A stretch of DNA of 64,000 nucleotides from Cyclospora cayetanensis (GCF_002999335.1 NW_020312503.1:171710-235709), one strand, 5' to 3'; counted from the first letter of the stretch, positions 46,501-59,163 are shown. The notes: generated by a model from the letters alone, not told the origin. A program made the numbers and translations.

Positions 46501-48744
46501 TGGCCACTGGAAACAGCTATTTAATTTAAAAAACGAATATTACACCGTAGCTACCACAGCTTTTCTCGCTTGTGCCGGTAAGCTACCTTTCCCAGAGGTA
46601 CATGCTAGGAAGTTGCTGCAGAACATCACTAGTCTCTGTAGCACGTACCGGTTCAGAGAATAAGTAGCCCAGTTTTGAATGAAAAGTACAATGAAAATGC
46701 GGGGATTGGTGTGTGGGGGTAAAATGCCATGGCCAGTAAAATAGCAGCAAGCCTTTCTTGATGAGTAGTGCAAATTTCCGCGTGTTTTGCTCTACAAAAC
46801 TAAACACTATTCGTTTACGTAATTTTCAATTTTAGTTAATGTTTTGCTTCCTCACGTACTTTTGTCTTGCTATTTTCTGTGGTCTGTTTGATGTTTAGTG
46901 TCGGCTCGATTAATGGCTGTGTCTTGCTTAGTGGACAAGAAAGCGCTAAGACGTAAGGCCCTCTGGCACCTGTTGTTCCAGCTTTCGGAAACTCCTGTGC
47001 CTCTAATCCTTTTTTTTTGTAACGCTCTGCCACTCATTTCAATCGGTTTCAAAGAGGCCTCTCTCGCATGTCTCCTCCCTGTTGATCATCTTGCCTCTTC
47101 TTGTCCGTATGTATCTTCCAATGCCTCCTTTCTATCATGTTCATTCCGTGTCGTTTTCTTTCCAATTACTGTACAATAAGGCAAACGACACCCGAATTCC
47201 TTTTGCTTTCCTGTGTTCGTTGATTCAGCTCTTACCAAATTCATGCGCCTTGCCATCGATGGTATGCTCCTGTAGAGAAAAAGAGCCTTTGCGAAACAGT
47301 GTATTTCACTCCTCAGTTTGCTTGTGCTTTCAGGTGCTGTGTAGTTCCTTATTGTAACTTTGGATACCGTTTTCCCTAATGTCTTCAAGATTTCCCTTAA
47401 ACTGTCCTGTTATGCCCACTTCGTATTCCCGTGGTTCTTTTTGTGGCACTTCAAAGTTTCACTATATTATCTATTCTCAGCGTATTCTTGTGGTGGGCGC
47501 AAATTGTGCGTTCGCATCTTATTTTCCTGCATGTGCTCTTGAAGTATGTGTGTAAGCTTCCTTTTCACTCACTCCAAACGTTTCTCGAGATGTGTAGTAC
47601 TTCCTATCCATCTCCTCACTTTAAGTGCATATTTGTTGCATGCCCTTTATGCAGAAATGAAAAAGCCTTCTCCAGACAAAGCAGCTTTAGAGCTGCATGT
47701 AAAGAAGGTATTAGCCTACGAAGCAGGTAAGCGTGAGCAGCAAGAGATACATGCCAGTACAGTGGTATGCGCGGATATCCGAAAGCCCACTATAGCAAAA
47801 GCCCAGATAATATTTGCTTTTAAAGAGATTGCCCACAGCAGCACATAAGTGCGAATGCGCTCAGTGCACACTTCAACCCTTGAGGAGGAGAATATCTGCT
47901 GCTTCAATGCCACAATTGTTCAGGCTTAGCTTGAGCACTAAGTATTGAAATAGTTGTGGAAAATCAATAAAAGTTGTAATGAACTTTTCGATTCCCTGTA
48001 ACGATGGTAGCTCTTTAGAATATGTTAAAATAGCAAGTAACATTCGACTTTCAGCTCTGAATGTATGATAAGCCTTGTCTCGCAGTAATTTGTGTCTGTG
48101 ACTGTGCTCATTTCTAATGTCCTAAGCGTACGCTTCAACAAAGCATGGACAGCAAAATATATGCATGTATACTACAAGACAGAGAGGGATAAGAAGAGAG
48201 AAGTAGCTTTGCGTGCAAGTAGAAAGAGGAGTAGTCGCATGAAAACGTATTGCACATCAGAATACGGCACACACCTTGTCTGCAGTCGTGCATGGCGATG
48301 TGTCACCGGCTGACTTTTTTCTGTTCTTGAGTGTAGTGGCCAAGGAGTGTAACGCAATCGATGAACTGGAGCTGATGAAAGAGCTTCGACGTACGCTAGA
48401 ACGGCCCTCTACCCTTCGTGTTTCTTGCCTCTTGCTCTTTCTTCTTCATGCCTTGATTGTTTCTCTGCACCTACTGTGTTTCCACTGCTCTACTCCTTGC
48501 TCCCGTAACATCTTCCTAAATCACTGGTGATTCTGTGAATTCCTTTTCCTTGGTAGTGCGTTCGATTTTTTGTGGTCCCCTTTCATCTCTACCCCATGAC
48601 CGCAGCGCGCATTCTCCCCTGGCTAGAGATTAGGCATCCCTGTTTTCACTTTATTAATTGTCCTTTGCAGAGTATCGAGCGGCGCACAAAGAGGCAGAGG
48701 CAGGAGGAGGCACCGGCGTAGATTCCGAGAAACTCGAGGCATAG
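34568..48744 (+). CDS. Large secreted helix-rich protein, about 28 exons, unknown family
   Basis: Exons: 34568-34774, 34951-35103, 35473-35620, 36042-36316, 36607-36721, 37194-37456, 37806-37835, 38089-38133, 38423-38470, 38828-39014, 39293-39367, 39834-39874, 39934-39957, 40083-40356, 40727-40744, 40909-40950, 41277-41525, 42035-42271, 42757-42912, 43832-43849, 44470-44508, 45196-45258, 46170-46220, 46391-46453, 46899-46952, 47655-47726, 48286-48390, 48671-48744. The sum encodes 1041 residues. An extra exon at 45481-45567 is phase-compatible. The product starts with a signal peptide (LLFLVFLCFYCCLPQWSHA); the rest is mostly alpha-helical, with no other clear membrane segment and no repeats apart from a Glu/Lys/Ala-rich insert near 40150-40340. 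From exon 14 on every intron is phase 1. I recognise no domain. Length, signal peptide and lack of domains would suit a rhoptry-neck protein such as RON5, but I cannot show homology. Some micro-exons (43832, 44470) and donors are uncertain. Confidence 0.65.
37716..37735. repeat. TA microsatellite in an intron
   Basis: A run of TA dinucleotides lies in the intron before micro-exon 37806-37835 of the many-exon gene. Confidence 0.8.
44026..44042. repeat. Interstitial telomere-type tract
   Basis: CCCTAAACCCTAACCCT matches the CCCTAAA telomere repeat known in coccidia. It sits inside an intron of the many-exon gene, far from any chromosome end visible here. A second short match (AAACCCTAAA) is at 29523-29532. 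Confidence 0.65.
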
Positions 48745-49756
48745 AAAAAGAGGCAAAAGATGAGGCAACAGGCGCACAGCAAGGAAGTGTAGCTGCAGCA
48801 GCTAAAGGTAACGAGGAACGAGATGAAGATGAGGACGATGGCGATGAAGGCTGTAAAACGGTTGGCAAAAAGTAATAAGCACGTGCCACGCAAACGCAAC
48901 TTGTTTGGAGGGAAATATGTCACTTAATGTGTTGATATGTTTAGAACTCTATTTGGGCCTATACATCATGTCCATATGTTAACACTGTACTTTTCCGTTT
49001 CTGCGGGGCTACAGCAAGCCAATGAAGGCAAGCGCTCCTGCATAATGCAGCTTTTTAAAGGAATATCACACCTTTAGTCGATTTTATGTAAAGAGGAAGG
49101 CAGAGTGTGGACGTACTCGTGCTTCCCCGTTGCACAAGGAATGGGGACGTTTGTACAGACACACCTATAAAGTGAGGCAAGATTACGAAGACAACTGCAA
49201 GAGTATGGCATAAGCCTAAACCACTGAACAAGTACATGCACATGGGGCAGCTGTATTCAAGAACTGGATGCAGACAGAGAGCTGCATTTCCGCACTTACA
49301 CCGGTGTAAGAGAGTACAGGAATGTGTCATATTCTTGCGATGGCTATAGCTGATTCAAGGCCATCAAGGCCTGAAGGATTCCCGCTATTTTCTCACGCTT
49401 CTTGTTCAGCGAAACAGTTGGTCCAACATATTCTAGAATCCCTCCTCCTCAGTGTTCCGCTTTCTATATTAAGTAGCTATTCGCATACCAAGAGCCTAAT
49501 TCAGGCCGAAGTGGCAACGAAAAAAATAATTCCATCCTCTCTGTTTTCTGTCATTTGGATCGTCTTATATTTAAGCTCTCCAGCACAGAAGAGTTTGGTT
49601 CGCCCTGAGGTGTGTACTACGTGTGCGCATTACGGTCGACAGAGACAGCTTGAGCTGTCCTTTTCCCTAAAGCGTTGCGTGCCGCTACACTTATATTAAG
49701 AAACAAAACAAATAAAGCGGCCATTTAAAATACATACAGATAAAATTAGCTACCAG
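48745..49756. other. Convergent intergenic region
   Basis: 3' flanks of the many-exon gene (plus) and the kinase gene (minus). Frames such as 49055-49330 and 49322-49699 do not look protein-like, and no repeat was recognised. Confidence 0.55.
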
Positions 49757-52700
49757 TTACTCATCGGGCATGGCTCTGAGGGCTCTAATAGCATCGAGCT
49801 GGTCGGCCCTCAGCTGCACGTGCAGCCCTAAATCCATCAACTTTGCGTTTCTCGCATTGGACAGTTCCAGGTAGACCTTACACTGTGTTCTGAACTTTAT
49901 CCAGCATTCCTTTAAGCGCCTCAGGCGTTTTACCGCTCTTCTGCTAACCCAAGGGGCCCTGGAGTGCCGCAGCAGCGTTTCCGTTATTTGCTGCAGCTGC
50001 AGTAAGCGACACAGAATCAGGTCGAAGTTGGACCAGAAGCTGCACACGCAACTCAGAATGTAGTAAACCTGACGCAGCTTCTCTAGAGACTTCAGCTGCA
50101 GACGCGATACAGCAATCTTCGCTTGCAAAGCTCCCCCAGCCGAGGCGGTGGAAAACCCTGGTTCACAGAGGAACGAGAGCTCTGCGCACTGATGTACTTC
50201 ATGCTCCCTTCCTCCTCGGCTCGCCTCGCCATCTGCTGATCGTGGAGACTCCCTGGCGACTTCAGCAGAACCCGCAATTTCTCCTGGAGCAGATTCCGAG
50301 TGCAAAACTTCCCCATGCAAAAGGCTTTGCTCCTGGAAGACCCCCCCCATAGGGGCTCCCAAGGCACCACCCAAGCCTAAACCCTCCCCAGAGTCCTTCG
50401 ACGGTTGCCTCAGTTGCCTTGCGTGGGAAGCAGCAGTTTTTGTTGAGAGAAAAAGAAAATCTAGAATCTCTTCTGTTACGAGAGAGGGATCTGGGGCCCC
50501 TACTTGGCTCCATTCCCGTATCCCTGTAGCCACTTGCTTGCTCTCTTCTCGGCCGCCTGCTCTTGCTTCTCCTCCTCGTTCTGCCAGGTGTGCTCCTGCT
50601 TCTGTATCAGTAGCCCCACTGGCGTCATTCTCTGTTGGATGCTGCATGAAACTGTAAAGCATGCGTCGTAGCTTCGATCCAAGAAACTCCCGCAGCAAAT
50701 CCATCCGGGCTCCGCTACCACTGGGGCCCCACACACCCACTTCTGTCTCGAAAAAACCCGTGCCTTTGGTTTTGGCCGATCCAGCTTCAAGTGCAGCGCA
50801 AACGGGAGTAACAAGAGTGCTTCTCTGCTCTCCACTTTCGTGCTCACTCGGCAGTGAAATCCCAGATACAGAGGGATGCTGCCGCACTTCTGCAGGTTGC
50901 AAGGGTTCGCTTTCTGCTTCAACAAGCGGCGTTTCTATTGTTGTGGCATCTCTCTCAGCAGACAGTATCTGTTCCGCCTGCTCATTTGCTTCCGTCTGCT
51001 CTTTCCGCGGCACCGATGACGGTGCGGAGGCGGAGAGAGCAGTTAAAACGCAGCAGATAAGCTCAGAGACAGAAGCTTCCGCTCTTTCGTATCGCATTCC
51101 CAGTCGCTCTCCTTGTTTCTGCATTTCGCAAATCCATCCCCGCACTTGCGCGAAGAGTTCATCAACTGCTTCTATCCCGCTCCCCAGCCCGACTCCCCTG
51201 CATCTCGATCCCCCTCTTCCTGCTTCTTCTCCCCCTTCCTCATTAGCCGAGTCCTCCTCCCCTTCAAACATGGAGGAGATGTCGACGATGGTTTCAATGG
51301 CAGACGTCGCTGTGACTTCAAAAAAGCCAACAGCCGTGTGGACCCCACGCTGCAGCGCCCAAAGCTCTTTTTGCAATTTCTGCACAAGAAGAAACATGGC
51401 GTGAGACTCGCGCAGTGAGAGCTGTAGCAGATGTATGGAGAGCAGCAAATGCAGCTGCAGCGGTAGAAGCAGTGGCAGGTGAAACGGAGGAATCGGTTGA
51501 TTCGTTTTCAGAACAAAGCCAGGAAGAAGAGCGCCAACTGCCACACTAGACGGATCCGGAGAGTCTGATCGCAGCTCCACAGCTACTGCAGAAGCACACG
51601 AAGCCGTGTCTCGGTTGTTGCTCCTGTGGGCCCCTTCTGCTCTCGAGCTGTTGCCAGGATCTAGCGCTAAATCAGCTGCCCGGTCCTGGTGCTCCCAGAT
51701 ACCGCTGCGGTTATTTTTGTTATGCATTCGATCAACATGCCGCCAAGAAGGCGGAGGATAAGAAAATGCTCCAGAAGAAAGCGGGGGAAGAGGCGGCATG
51801 AAGCGAAAGGCGTTGGAAGGGCCCCCAGAAAGATGGAAGCGCGAACGATCCAACTCGCACAGCCACCGGGTCATCCACGGATGAAAAAATATCTGCCCAC
51901 GACGTAAAAAAGGACAAAGCGCACTTGCTTAGACGAGGAAACACCAAATTAGAGAGCTCAATGTGCCTTCGTCACCAAGGATTTCGATGGTCAGACAAAG
52001 AAGCATCCTTGCACCAACAATTCAGGAAGTGGTTCTATCTGGTGGTAGGAGCAGTAGCGGCTGGCCACTCGCTAATATTCCGACTACACACTTCTCTATT
52101 TTGAGTAAGGATAGAGTGCAAGCATCAGGCCAACTAATGCACTGAGTCAGTGAACAGTGAGACTAAAACCGCTTTCTACGGTAAACAGACGGAGGTGCTC
52201 GGGAAGTACTTCTTTTTCGGTTATTCTTCTGTTCTGATCCACGACAAGGGCTTGCCGAATCAAATCTTTCGCGTCTTCAGAGACACGCGAAAAACGACTG
52301 TGACGAAAGTGGAAGCGTCCTAGTGACCAAACATTGCAGCAGTCACAAGTGAATCGCATATCTAGAGGTAGGGGCCTTTAAACCGTATCGAGAAACGCAT
52401 AAGCGTGTAACCCGACAAGTAGCATGCCAACATGCAATGGTCCTAGGTTTTTAAAAAATGCGGGCTCTAGCCATGATGATGACACAAACGAAGCGAAGCT
52501 CACCATTCAAAACCATCTGCTGCAGCGGACCTACTGCACCATCGAAGGGATACGTGCCCCCCAGAAAAACGTAAAGGCAAACCCCAAAGCTCCATAGGTC
52601 AGCTTCGAAGCCATAACTGCCCGAAAGCCTGCCAGCGCCGCAGTTGATGACTGAGGAAAACATGGAAAAACAGTGAAGCAGAATCAGACAGGCAGGATAA

Positions 52701-54943
52701 ACGTTATGTGCTTTGTCACAGGCAAACGGTTTACACTTTCTTACTATGTCAACAGCCTACTTCGTGAGTAGGAGTGGATGCTGCAGTGCCATTTGAACGC
52801 TAGTGAGAGCAAATGCCTGGTAGAAACAGAATGGCCGCTCCTAGTATTTTCTCGCAAGTTTATGAGCATGAATAATACCACCAGTGCAGGTTTTCTTGTC
52901 CTAAGGTGCGCATTCACACTTTTAAACTTCGCTTTGAGGAGAAACGCGCATACAGATAATTGTGGTTGTCATAGAGTGATGTACTTTTCTTACCTTCTGG
53001 TGCCCAGTACTGCGGGGTTCCGACCATGGTAGTTGCCAAAGTGCCACAACTCGCGAGAGTTTTGGCAAGACCAAAATCGGCTACTTTCACCCGGTAAAAT
53101 CCGTCTTCAACCTCATCATGAATCAGAATGTTCTCTGGTTTAATATCTCTGAAAGGGGAATCAGCAGAGGGATGATTCAGTCTGTGAAGGTGCGTGCTTC
53201 CGTGATTCCATGCTTCCCGTATTCACTATGCAGTACATGTGTTTGTGGTCTAATGCCCACACAAGCAGCTGATTACTATATGCATTCACGCAGCCAGAAA
53301 AAATAACAAAGATTCAGGAACTTAATCTAGGAATTTAGAGGGAGGGCGCGCAAGAGACGCTTCTTGTCAGAGATGCAATCGCGCGGACGAAATGCGAAGA
53401 CCAACCTGTGTATGATCTTGCAGTTGTGCATAAACACGATTGCAGCAAGAACCTGATGAGCGATGAAGCAAGCTTGTTGTTCAGACAGGCAGCCTTTTTC
53501 CACTATTTTATAAAACAGCTCGCCGCCCTTGAGAAACTCTTGCACTATGAAGATCGCGTCGCCTGTCTCCACATAATCAATAAAACGAACAATGCATGGA
53601 TGGCGCAATGTTCGTAGAAGCTGAGCCTGCAGTAACAGGAAAACCAGCAATGCAGCGAACTAGATAAAGCAGATGTAAAAAGGTGAATACACCAGGAGTC
53701 CAACGCAATTGCGGAAGGATAGAGTACAAGATGCCACTGTGCACTCAACAATGATTCTGAACTGGCCACGTGAAGCATCTGTATTTCTGATATACTGATG
53801 AAGAGGCCCGATGAGCCCCATGTTGAGCAGCATTCGGTGCACGATTACACAGAGCAGAGCATTAGGATATCCTGCAAAGTCTATCGTACATACATAAGTC
53901 TATGTGATCCCAAGGCTGTAAATAATGTACGAAAGAGTGCGTTACAGTCGTCTCCATAAGAGTGTGCAACATAGAACAAGATATATTGCAGAAGGAAAGA
54001 ACTAGCGCACCTCTTTCCGCAGCTTTTCGAGTTCATTTTCAAAGCTAGGATTCAGCCTGAGCCCCTTTAGGTCTATTGCTTTCACTGCAAAGACCTCCTC
54101 TGCAGTTGCTGTGCACAGAGTATCCGCCCTGAAGGGGCGGTCGGGAGCCTTTGAGGAGTTCAGATTCGCTTTAACTAATTTGCATTTGTAGACTGTGGAG
54201 GCGCTTCCCGAGCCTATAGCGTCCAGCAGCTCGTAGATATCTCCAGAGCTGCCGAAAAACCGACGCCCCGATTCAATGCCTAAGCGGAAAGGGGGTTCCG
54301 CTTGGGTGTTGAGTCGGCGTTCAGGGGAGTTGTTGTTGTAAGAGGTGTGGTTCTCTCCATGGGGAGTTTCCATTACGGAGATGGGTCGGCTTTTCACGGG
54401 AACCCCGTCACATTCGGCTTCCGTTGCCTTGGTGCTGTGCATCTGCAATGAATCGAAAACAGCTGACTGCGCGGAACCCTTGACATTCCCAGGGTTGTGA
54501 ACTGGAAGAAGAGGTTCCATAGCGATTTCGGGCTTGGCGGATATTTGTGGAGCGTCTGTAGGGCAGAGCGCCCTTAGACGGACCTGGCCGTACAAATCGG
54601 CGTAATTGCCACTGAATTCGAAACGGAATGAAATGGCTTACTGACTCCGCAATGCACAGTCGGACTAGGGCTTGTTGCATGCATCTCTCAAGGAGCTCCG
54701 CATATAACTTCCTCAGCTTATGGAGTCTGACCGGCGTCAAAAAAGAGAAATCGTTCTGCGAAATATCGTAGACTAGGGAAAAGGTAAAACAGTCCCCACA
54801 GAAGATTTATGCACTAGCCCCTGGTTACTCGCGAATCCGAGCATGCGGTGACCCGTTGTGCATGTGTTGAACCCCCGCTGGCTAACAGTTGACTTAGCAA
54901 GGCATTCATCCGCTTCGCTCCACTATGAACTTCCAGTACCATT
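49757..54943 (-). CDS. CAMK-type Ser/Thr protein kinase with long C-terminal extension
   Basis: Exons 54874-54943, 54646-54772, 54011-54611, 53406-53626, 52994-53148, 52504-52650, 52210-52319 and 49757-51892 give 1188 residues; the first exon is the least certain. The kinase domain runs from about residue 192: [10 protein letters not shown] (Gly loop), FAVKAIDL (K about 243), [22 protein letters not shown] (the Arg codon is split by an intron), [37 protein letters not shown] and FFHPWM (about 480). All catalytic residues are present. The D-L-W-S-F-G and HPWM features place it in the CAMK group; CHK2-like kinases are the nearest I can name, but no FHA domain is seen. About 700 residues follow with no known domain; their last ~150 are ordered and helical ([20 protein letters not shown]), the middle acidic and low complexity. 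It is not an Aurora kinase. Confidence 0.85.
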
Positions 54944-55680
54944 GGGTGATGTGCACACACAGAAAGCGTAGGAATAATGAATGTGGATTCGATGGATGTG
55001 ACGTGGCTCGAAAAAACATTGCGTGGTGGCAGATTCGTAAACACCCGGAACCCTAGACCAACATAAAAAGGACTAGCGCCCGTCTATTAATCTGCCCACT
55101 ATTGCGAATGTGCAGAAGAGCACTGGGGAGAGCGGAAATAGTAACTAGAGCCGCCAAAGGCAAAATGCGCTCAGGTGAGTGGTAAAGCTCAAGGGAGCAC
55201 TGAAATTACCTATAAATTCGCTTATTGTCTTGGATTATGGCTCATTTTGGTATGCGAAGACTTATATTTTTGCCATGTAGACAAGCACTCTGTAACGGGC
55301 ATGCGCGTGAACCTGTATCTACACAACGCGAATGCACGGGGCGCCCCAATGAAAGAGATGCCCTTTCCGTATTACCGCTTTGCATGCAATTCTGGTTAAT
55401 GCTACCTGGACTATGAGCTCACAGTTGTGGCTTCTTCTTTCAATAATCTAGGCACAATGATTATTGCCACAAATGACGCGAAATGGCACTGTGTTGGATC
55501 TCCCAAGTTAGGCAGCGCACTAAGTGGGGGAAAAACGTTATCCACATGTGAACAGCACTCTACATGTCTATCTGGATCGACCCAAGCCCTTTTGGCTTTG
55601 AAAAAGGTTTCCCAAGACGTCATCCGCGGTGAGAATGGAGGTTTAGATTCATCTATCTCATGGGTCACAACCAACCAGTC
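54944..55680. other. Divergent promoter region between kinase and coiled-coil genes
   Basis: Kinase (minus) and coiled-coil gene (plus) diverge from here. Short frames such as 55427-55684 overlap the start of the coiled-coil gene but do not add a convincing exon. No motif was recognised. Confidence 0.5.
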
Positions 55681-58600
55681 ATGAGTACCTCCACAGCTAG
55701 CGCCACGAAGGGAAGACTGACTGTTCTTTACGACGATGCTCTACATCAGCAAGAAATAGCAGACAACTTTATCCATGTGGTTAATCAACGCTGCTCCCCA
55801 GTTTTTGAGATACTTGCTGCCTTAGCGGAAGCCCTGCGTGGTGAATGTACCCATATGTTTCCCGTCATGAACAATGCCTTAGAAGGGCTCACAAGAGAAG
55901 CCATGAGGGTGTCACAAGTGTTTGAGAGGCTGAATGCCACTCAGGAGGGGCGGGTGGAGGAAAGTGATAAACTCCGCCGCCAAGTTGGCACACTTCGGGA
56001 TGTTCAGGCCAAGCATCAGTCAGATATTGAACAAGTACGCGACTGAGGCGGCACCACCTAAAGCAGCGCTACGTATATTTCATTTGAATGTTAGATAGAG
56101 GAAACCATCGATGCATTAAAGCGATCCATTGAGGAAAAGCATAATGGAAAGATATATGTGGATTCGACATCCCAACCCATTAAAGAGCTCGTAAATCAAA
56201 TACGTGCGCAGCACATATGTTGCATTATCCTAGCCATGGTTCGTCTTGTCGCATATTAGGCGAAGCAGAAAAACGAACTTTGCGCTGAACTCCGGCGGGA
56301 AACTCTTTCCCTTTGTTCGCAAAATGCTGAAGCGCGCAATCGGCTGTATGACGAACAAAGTGCCCATGAGCTTTGGATGACGGAACAAAACAGAGCCCTT
56401 GAGCAGCTGGTGCGATGAGCACTGGATATATATACACTATACTAGACAGGGTATATTACCTCTTGCTTAGCTTCAGACGCATGCAGAGTGTCTTCAGAAG
56501 AATGACGCTCTTCGTCATGAGATTTCCGCGTTGGCAACAGCAAATACGAGCCTTGAAGAGATGCAAAAAAGGGAAGAAGCGTCGCTGTGCCTGGTGAGGG
56601 CGCAACTGGGCAGGCAGAGTTTCTGTCTTGAGTTACTGGCATCGCGTGCGAGTGCAAATGGCGCAGAAACGAAAGAAATCGAAGTGGTAAGCAGAGTGCA
56701 CAATTGAACACATGAAGCAAGAAGAGTCCAATGTGGCATGGGACGCAGCGCTTAGCCGCCGTTGCGCAGCAAAAACACGCAGCACTAGAAGAAATAAACG
56801 AAAGCAACCGCCTTCTGCCGGAAATCCTTGCTTGTGTAGGCCAGTACCTCTCCGTGAAGGGGCCCTTGGGTAATGCCCGACTTTGTTAGATTGAATCGAA
56901 TGAGCTGGCTCTGAGACAACAATCCAGGTTTGACTAGCTTCCATCCCCCACACATTCGGCCGACTACGTTTTACTTTCAACAGAGAGCTTGAAAAGGCGG
57001 AGGAAAAGTCTGCGCATCTTGCAGCCGAGGCTAAGAAGCTCAACGAAAGAGTGCTTACTCTGCACTGTGCTGCAGATGCCGCCAAGTCGCGTATGGCTCT
57101 GGTAGATGCCAAACTCGCGAGTGCCGCGGAAGCAATTCAAGAAAAGGTAGTCATAAATGCATAGAGGCAATCAGGTGCAGCCATGGCTTGGCCTTCACAG
57201 GGCAATCAAATCTTGATGTTTGCTGAGGAAATGCAAGTGGTCTACCACTGCGAGCAACCGGCAAGTGCTGTGGCTGCAGCAGCCACAAAGGCAGCAGTTG
57301 AAAAGGTAAGCGGGTTCGATTTTCTGGTGGTTTGCTTGCACAGCTGCAAAATCTGCTCAGCTCAATAGCTTGCGTATGACGTTGATGTCTACTCAACGCA
57401 TGGGAGAAGGCGCGAAGTGCAAGTTTTCTGAGTTGCAAGCTGGTGGGGGCAACGGGACCTCTGAAATCGCAACTTCAAATGGCATCAATGAGGATGTCTT
57501 ATTGCAGAATGCATGGTTGTTCAGCGAGACATTGAAGAATTAAAGAAGCTTTTGGAAGCAGAAGAGGAAGTTCTCCTCATGTGCAGTCACCGTAGTTACT
57601 GGGCCCTCCTTGAGAACTTTTTCATACAACCATCCGCTTTGCAGGGAACATTCCGCTGCTCAGTTGGAAGCTCTTAAAGAGCGAACAACAGACGAACTAC
57701 GCGAAGCGCGTGCTGCCTTGACGGCAGCAGCGTCACATTTAGCTGAAAAAGAGGCAATCAAGGTATCCTAGTGAACCTTGTAGATGGATCGATGAATCCC
57801 TTACTGAACGCTATTAATATGGGAAACAGAAGAAGAACCTCGAGGCAACCAGTATTTGCTGCCTGCAGGAAGAGCGAGGTGACCTAATGTTACACGACAG
57901 GTTGAACGTGTTGCTCGCACAATTGAGGACGTGCAAATAAAGCGAAATGGGGAGAGTTGCTGGCCGACTTGGCTCTCCCGACTTCAACTAGAAGAAAAGA
58001 AATTGCTGATGAGGAGGTCAGAGAGAAACGCATCAAGGGGAACCTGGAGGTTCAGTTTAGTGATCCACGACCCGCAGTTGGCAATTTGCGACGAACGCTT
58101 TCGGCGAGAAGTCCAGAGAATGCGAGCGCAGCATGAAAAAAAATTAGAATCCATGAAAAGCCAGGTGGACGATTTTTGCACAGGCACTCGCAGCAATGCG
58201 GTGCAGAAAATGTGCCGCAGGTGGCAGTCTTAAGAGAGGCGAAGCACCAACAAGAAAAGCGGATAGACGAGCTCACCAAGGCTGCCACTGGGGAGATGAC
58301 AGGCGTACGTGGTGGAAAGCAATGCATCATAGCTGGCAAAAAGTCTTTGCCGGCTCGCAAGATCCAATGCAGGCGGATCCTTGGGTAATGCGTGCTAGAA
58401 TAAACACTTTCCCTCATGCATTGTACACATATATCTATGTATAGCCATTCCAGAACAACCGATGGCTGTAAAGCACGACTGCTGGTAGGAGACTCTGTGT
58501 CTGACCCCCGCGCAACCCTGTAGAAGACGAGTGCCCTTGCTGTGCAGACTCCTCATCTTCATGCACTAAAGGAAAAGCTCACAATGAACAGCCAGTCCAG

Positions 58601-59106
58601 CAGCAAAATTAGATACGATTTACAAGGGGTAATCCTTTGTCGCGTCACTCAACCTCCAACTTGAGCCTACGTAAAAAGTAATGCCGCAGGCAGTAGTCAG
58701 CGATACACGGTTCTTCCCAGTGCCAGAAAGCGCGCAAAAGGCAAACGTGGAGGTTAGCCATTTTTCTGTTGCCCACTGTACACTTACCCCAGATCAACCC
58801 TACAGGGTCGGTCTACGAAGGCTCAGAAAACAGGTAGAAGAAGCGGCGGAGATTGCTGCTTTGATATTTTTGCGCAGTAGACGCTGCGACTGCGGTCTAG
58901 TCGAACGCACATCTGGCTCGCTGAGAGGCCACAATGTGTTCAAAGCCGGTGATTTGTTTCGAGGCATCACACCGAAAAAGTGTTTACCTGCTGCCTACTG
59001 CCCTTCTAACAACTAGAAATTCGCTTAAAGGGCATGCAAAACCCACAGGCCGGCGGGGTTCAGTTCCGTTACAACGGATGAAAAGACAAACGTCAACGAC
59101 GCTTGA
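55681..59106 (+). CDS. Coiled-coil protein, 19 exons, 687 aa
   Basis: Exons: 55681-56034, 56095-56190, 56260-56409, 56477-56686, 56749-56853, 56890-56927, 56984-57146, 57201-57305, 57361-57442, 57508-57580, 57645-57762, 57830-57900, 57992-58049, 58078-58164, 58194-58304, 58548-58628, 58690-58752, 58793-58833, 59049-59106. Most introns are only about 30-90 bases, with proper GT/AG ends and consistent phase. The product starts MSTSTASATKGRLTVLYDDA with an ordered helical N-terminus. It continues as almost unbroken coiled coil (EETIDALKRSIEEKHN, AKQKNELCAELRRETLSL, RELEKAEEKSAHLAAEAKKL, LEALKERTTDELREARAAL) and ends with a short non-helical tail (SVTTDEKTNVNDA). I recognise no family. A cytoskeletal, centrosomal or apical scaffold role would fit, as inference only. 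The last four exons are less certain. Confidence 0.75.
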
Positions 59107-59163
59107 GGAGAAAACAGTGTTGCCATTTTAGGCACGCCGAACTCCAAAGGTCTGGATTTGCCA

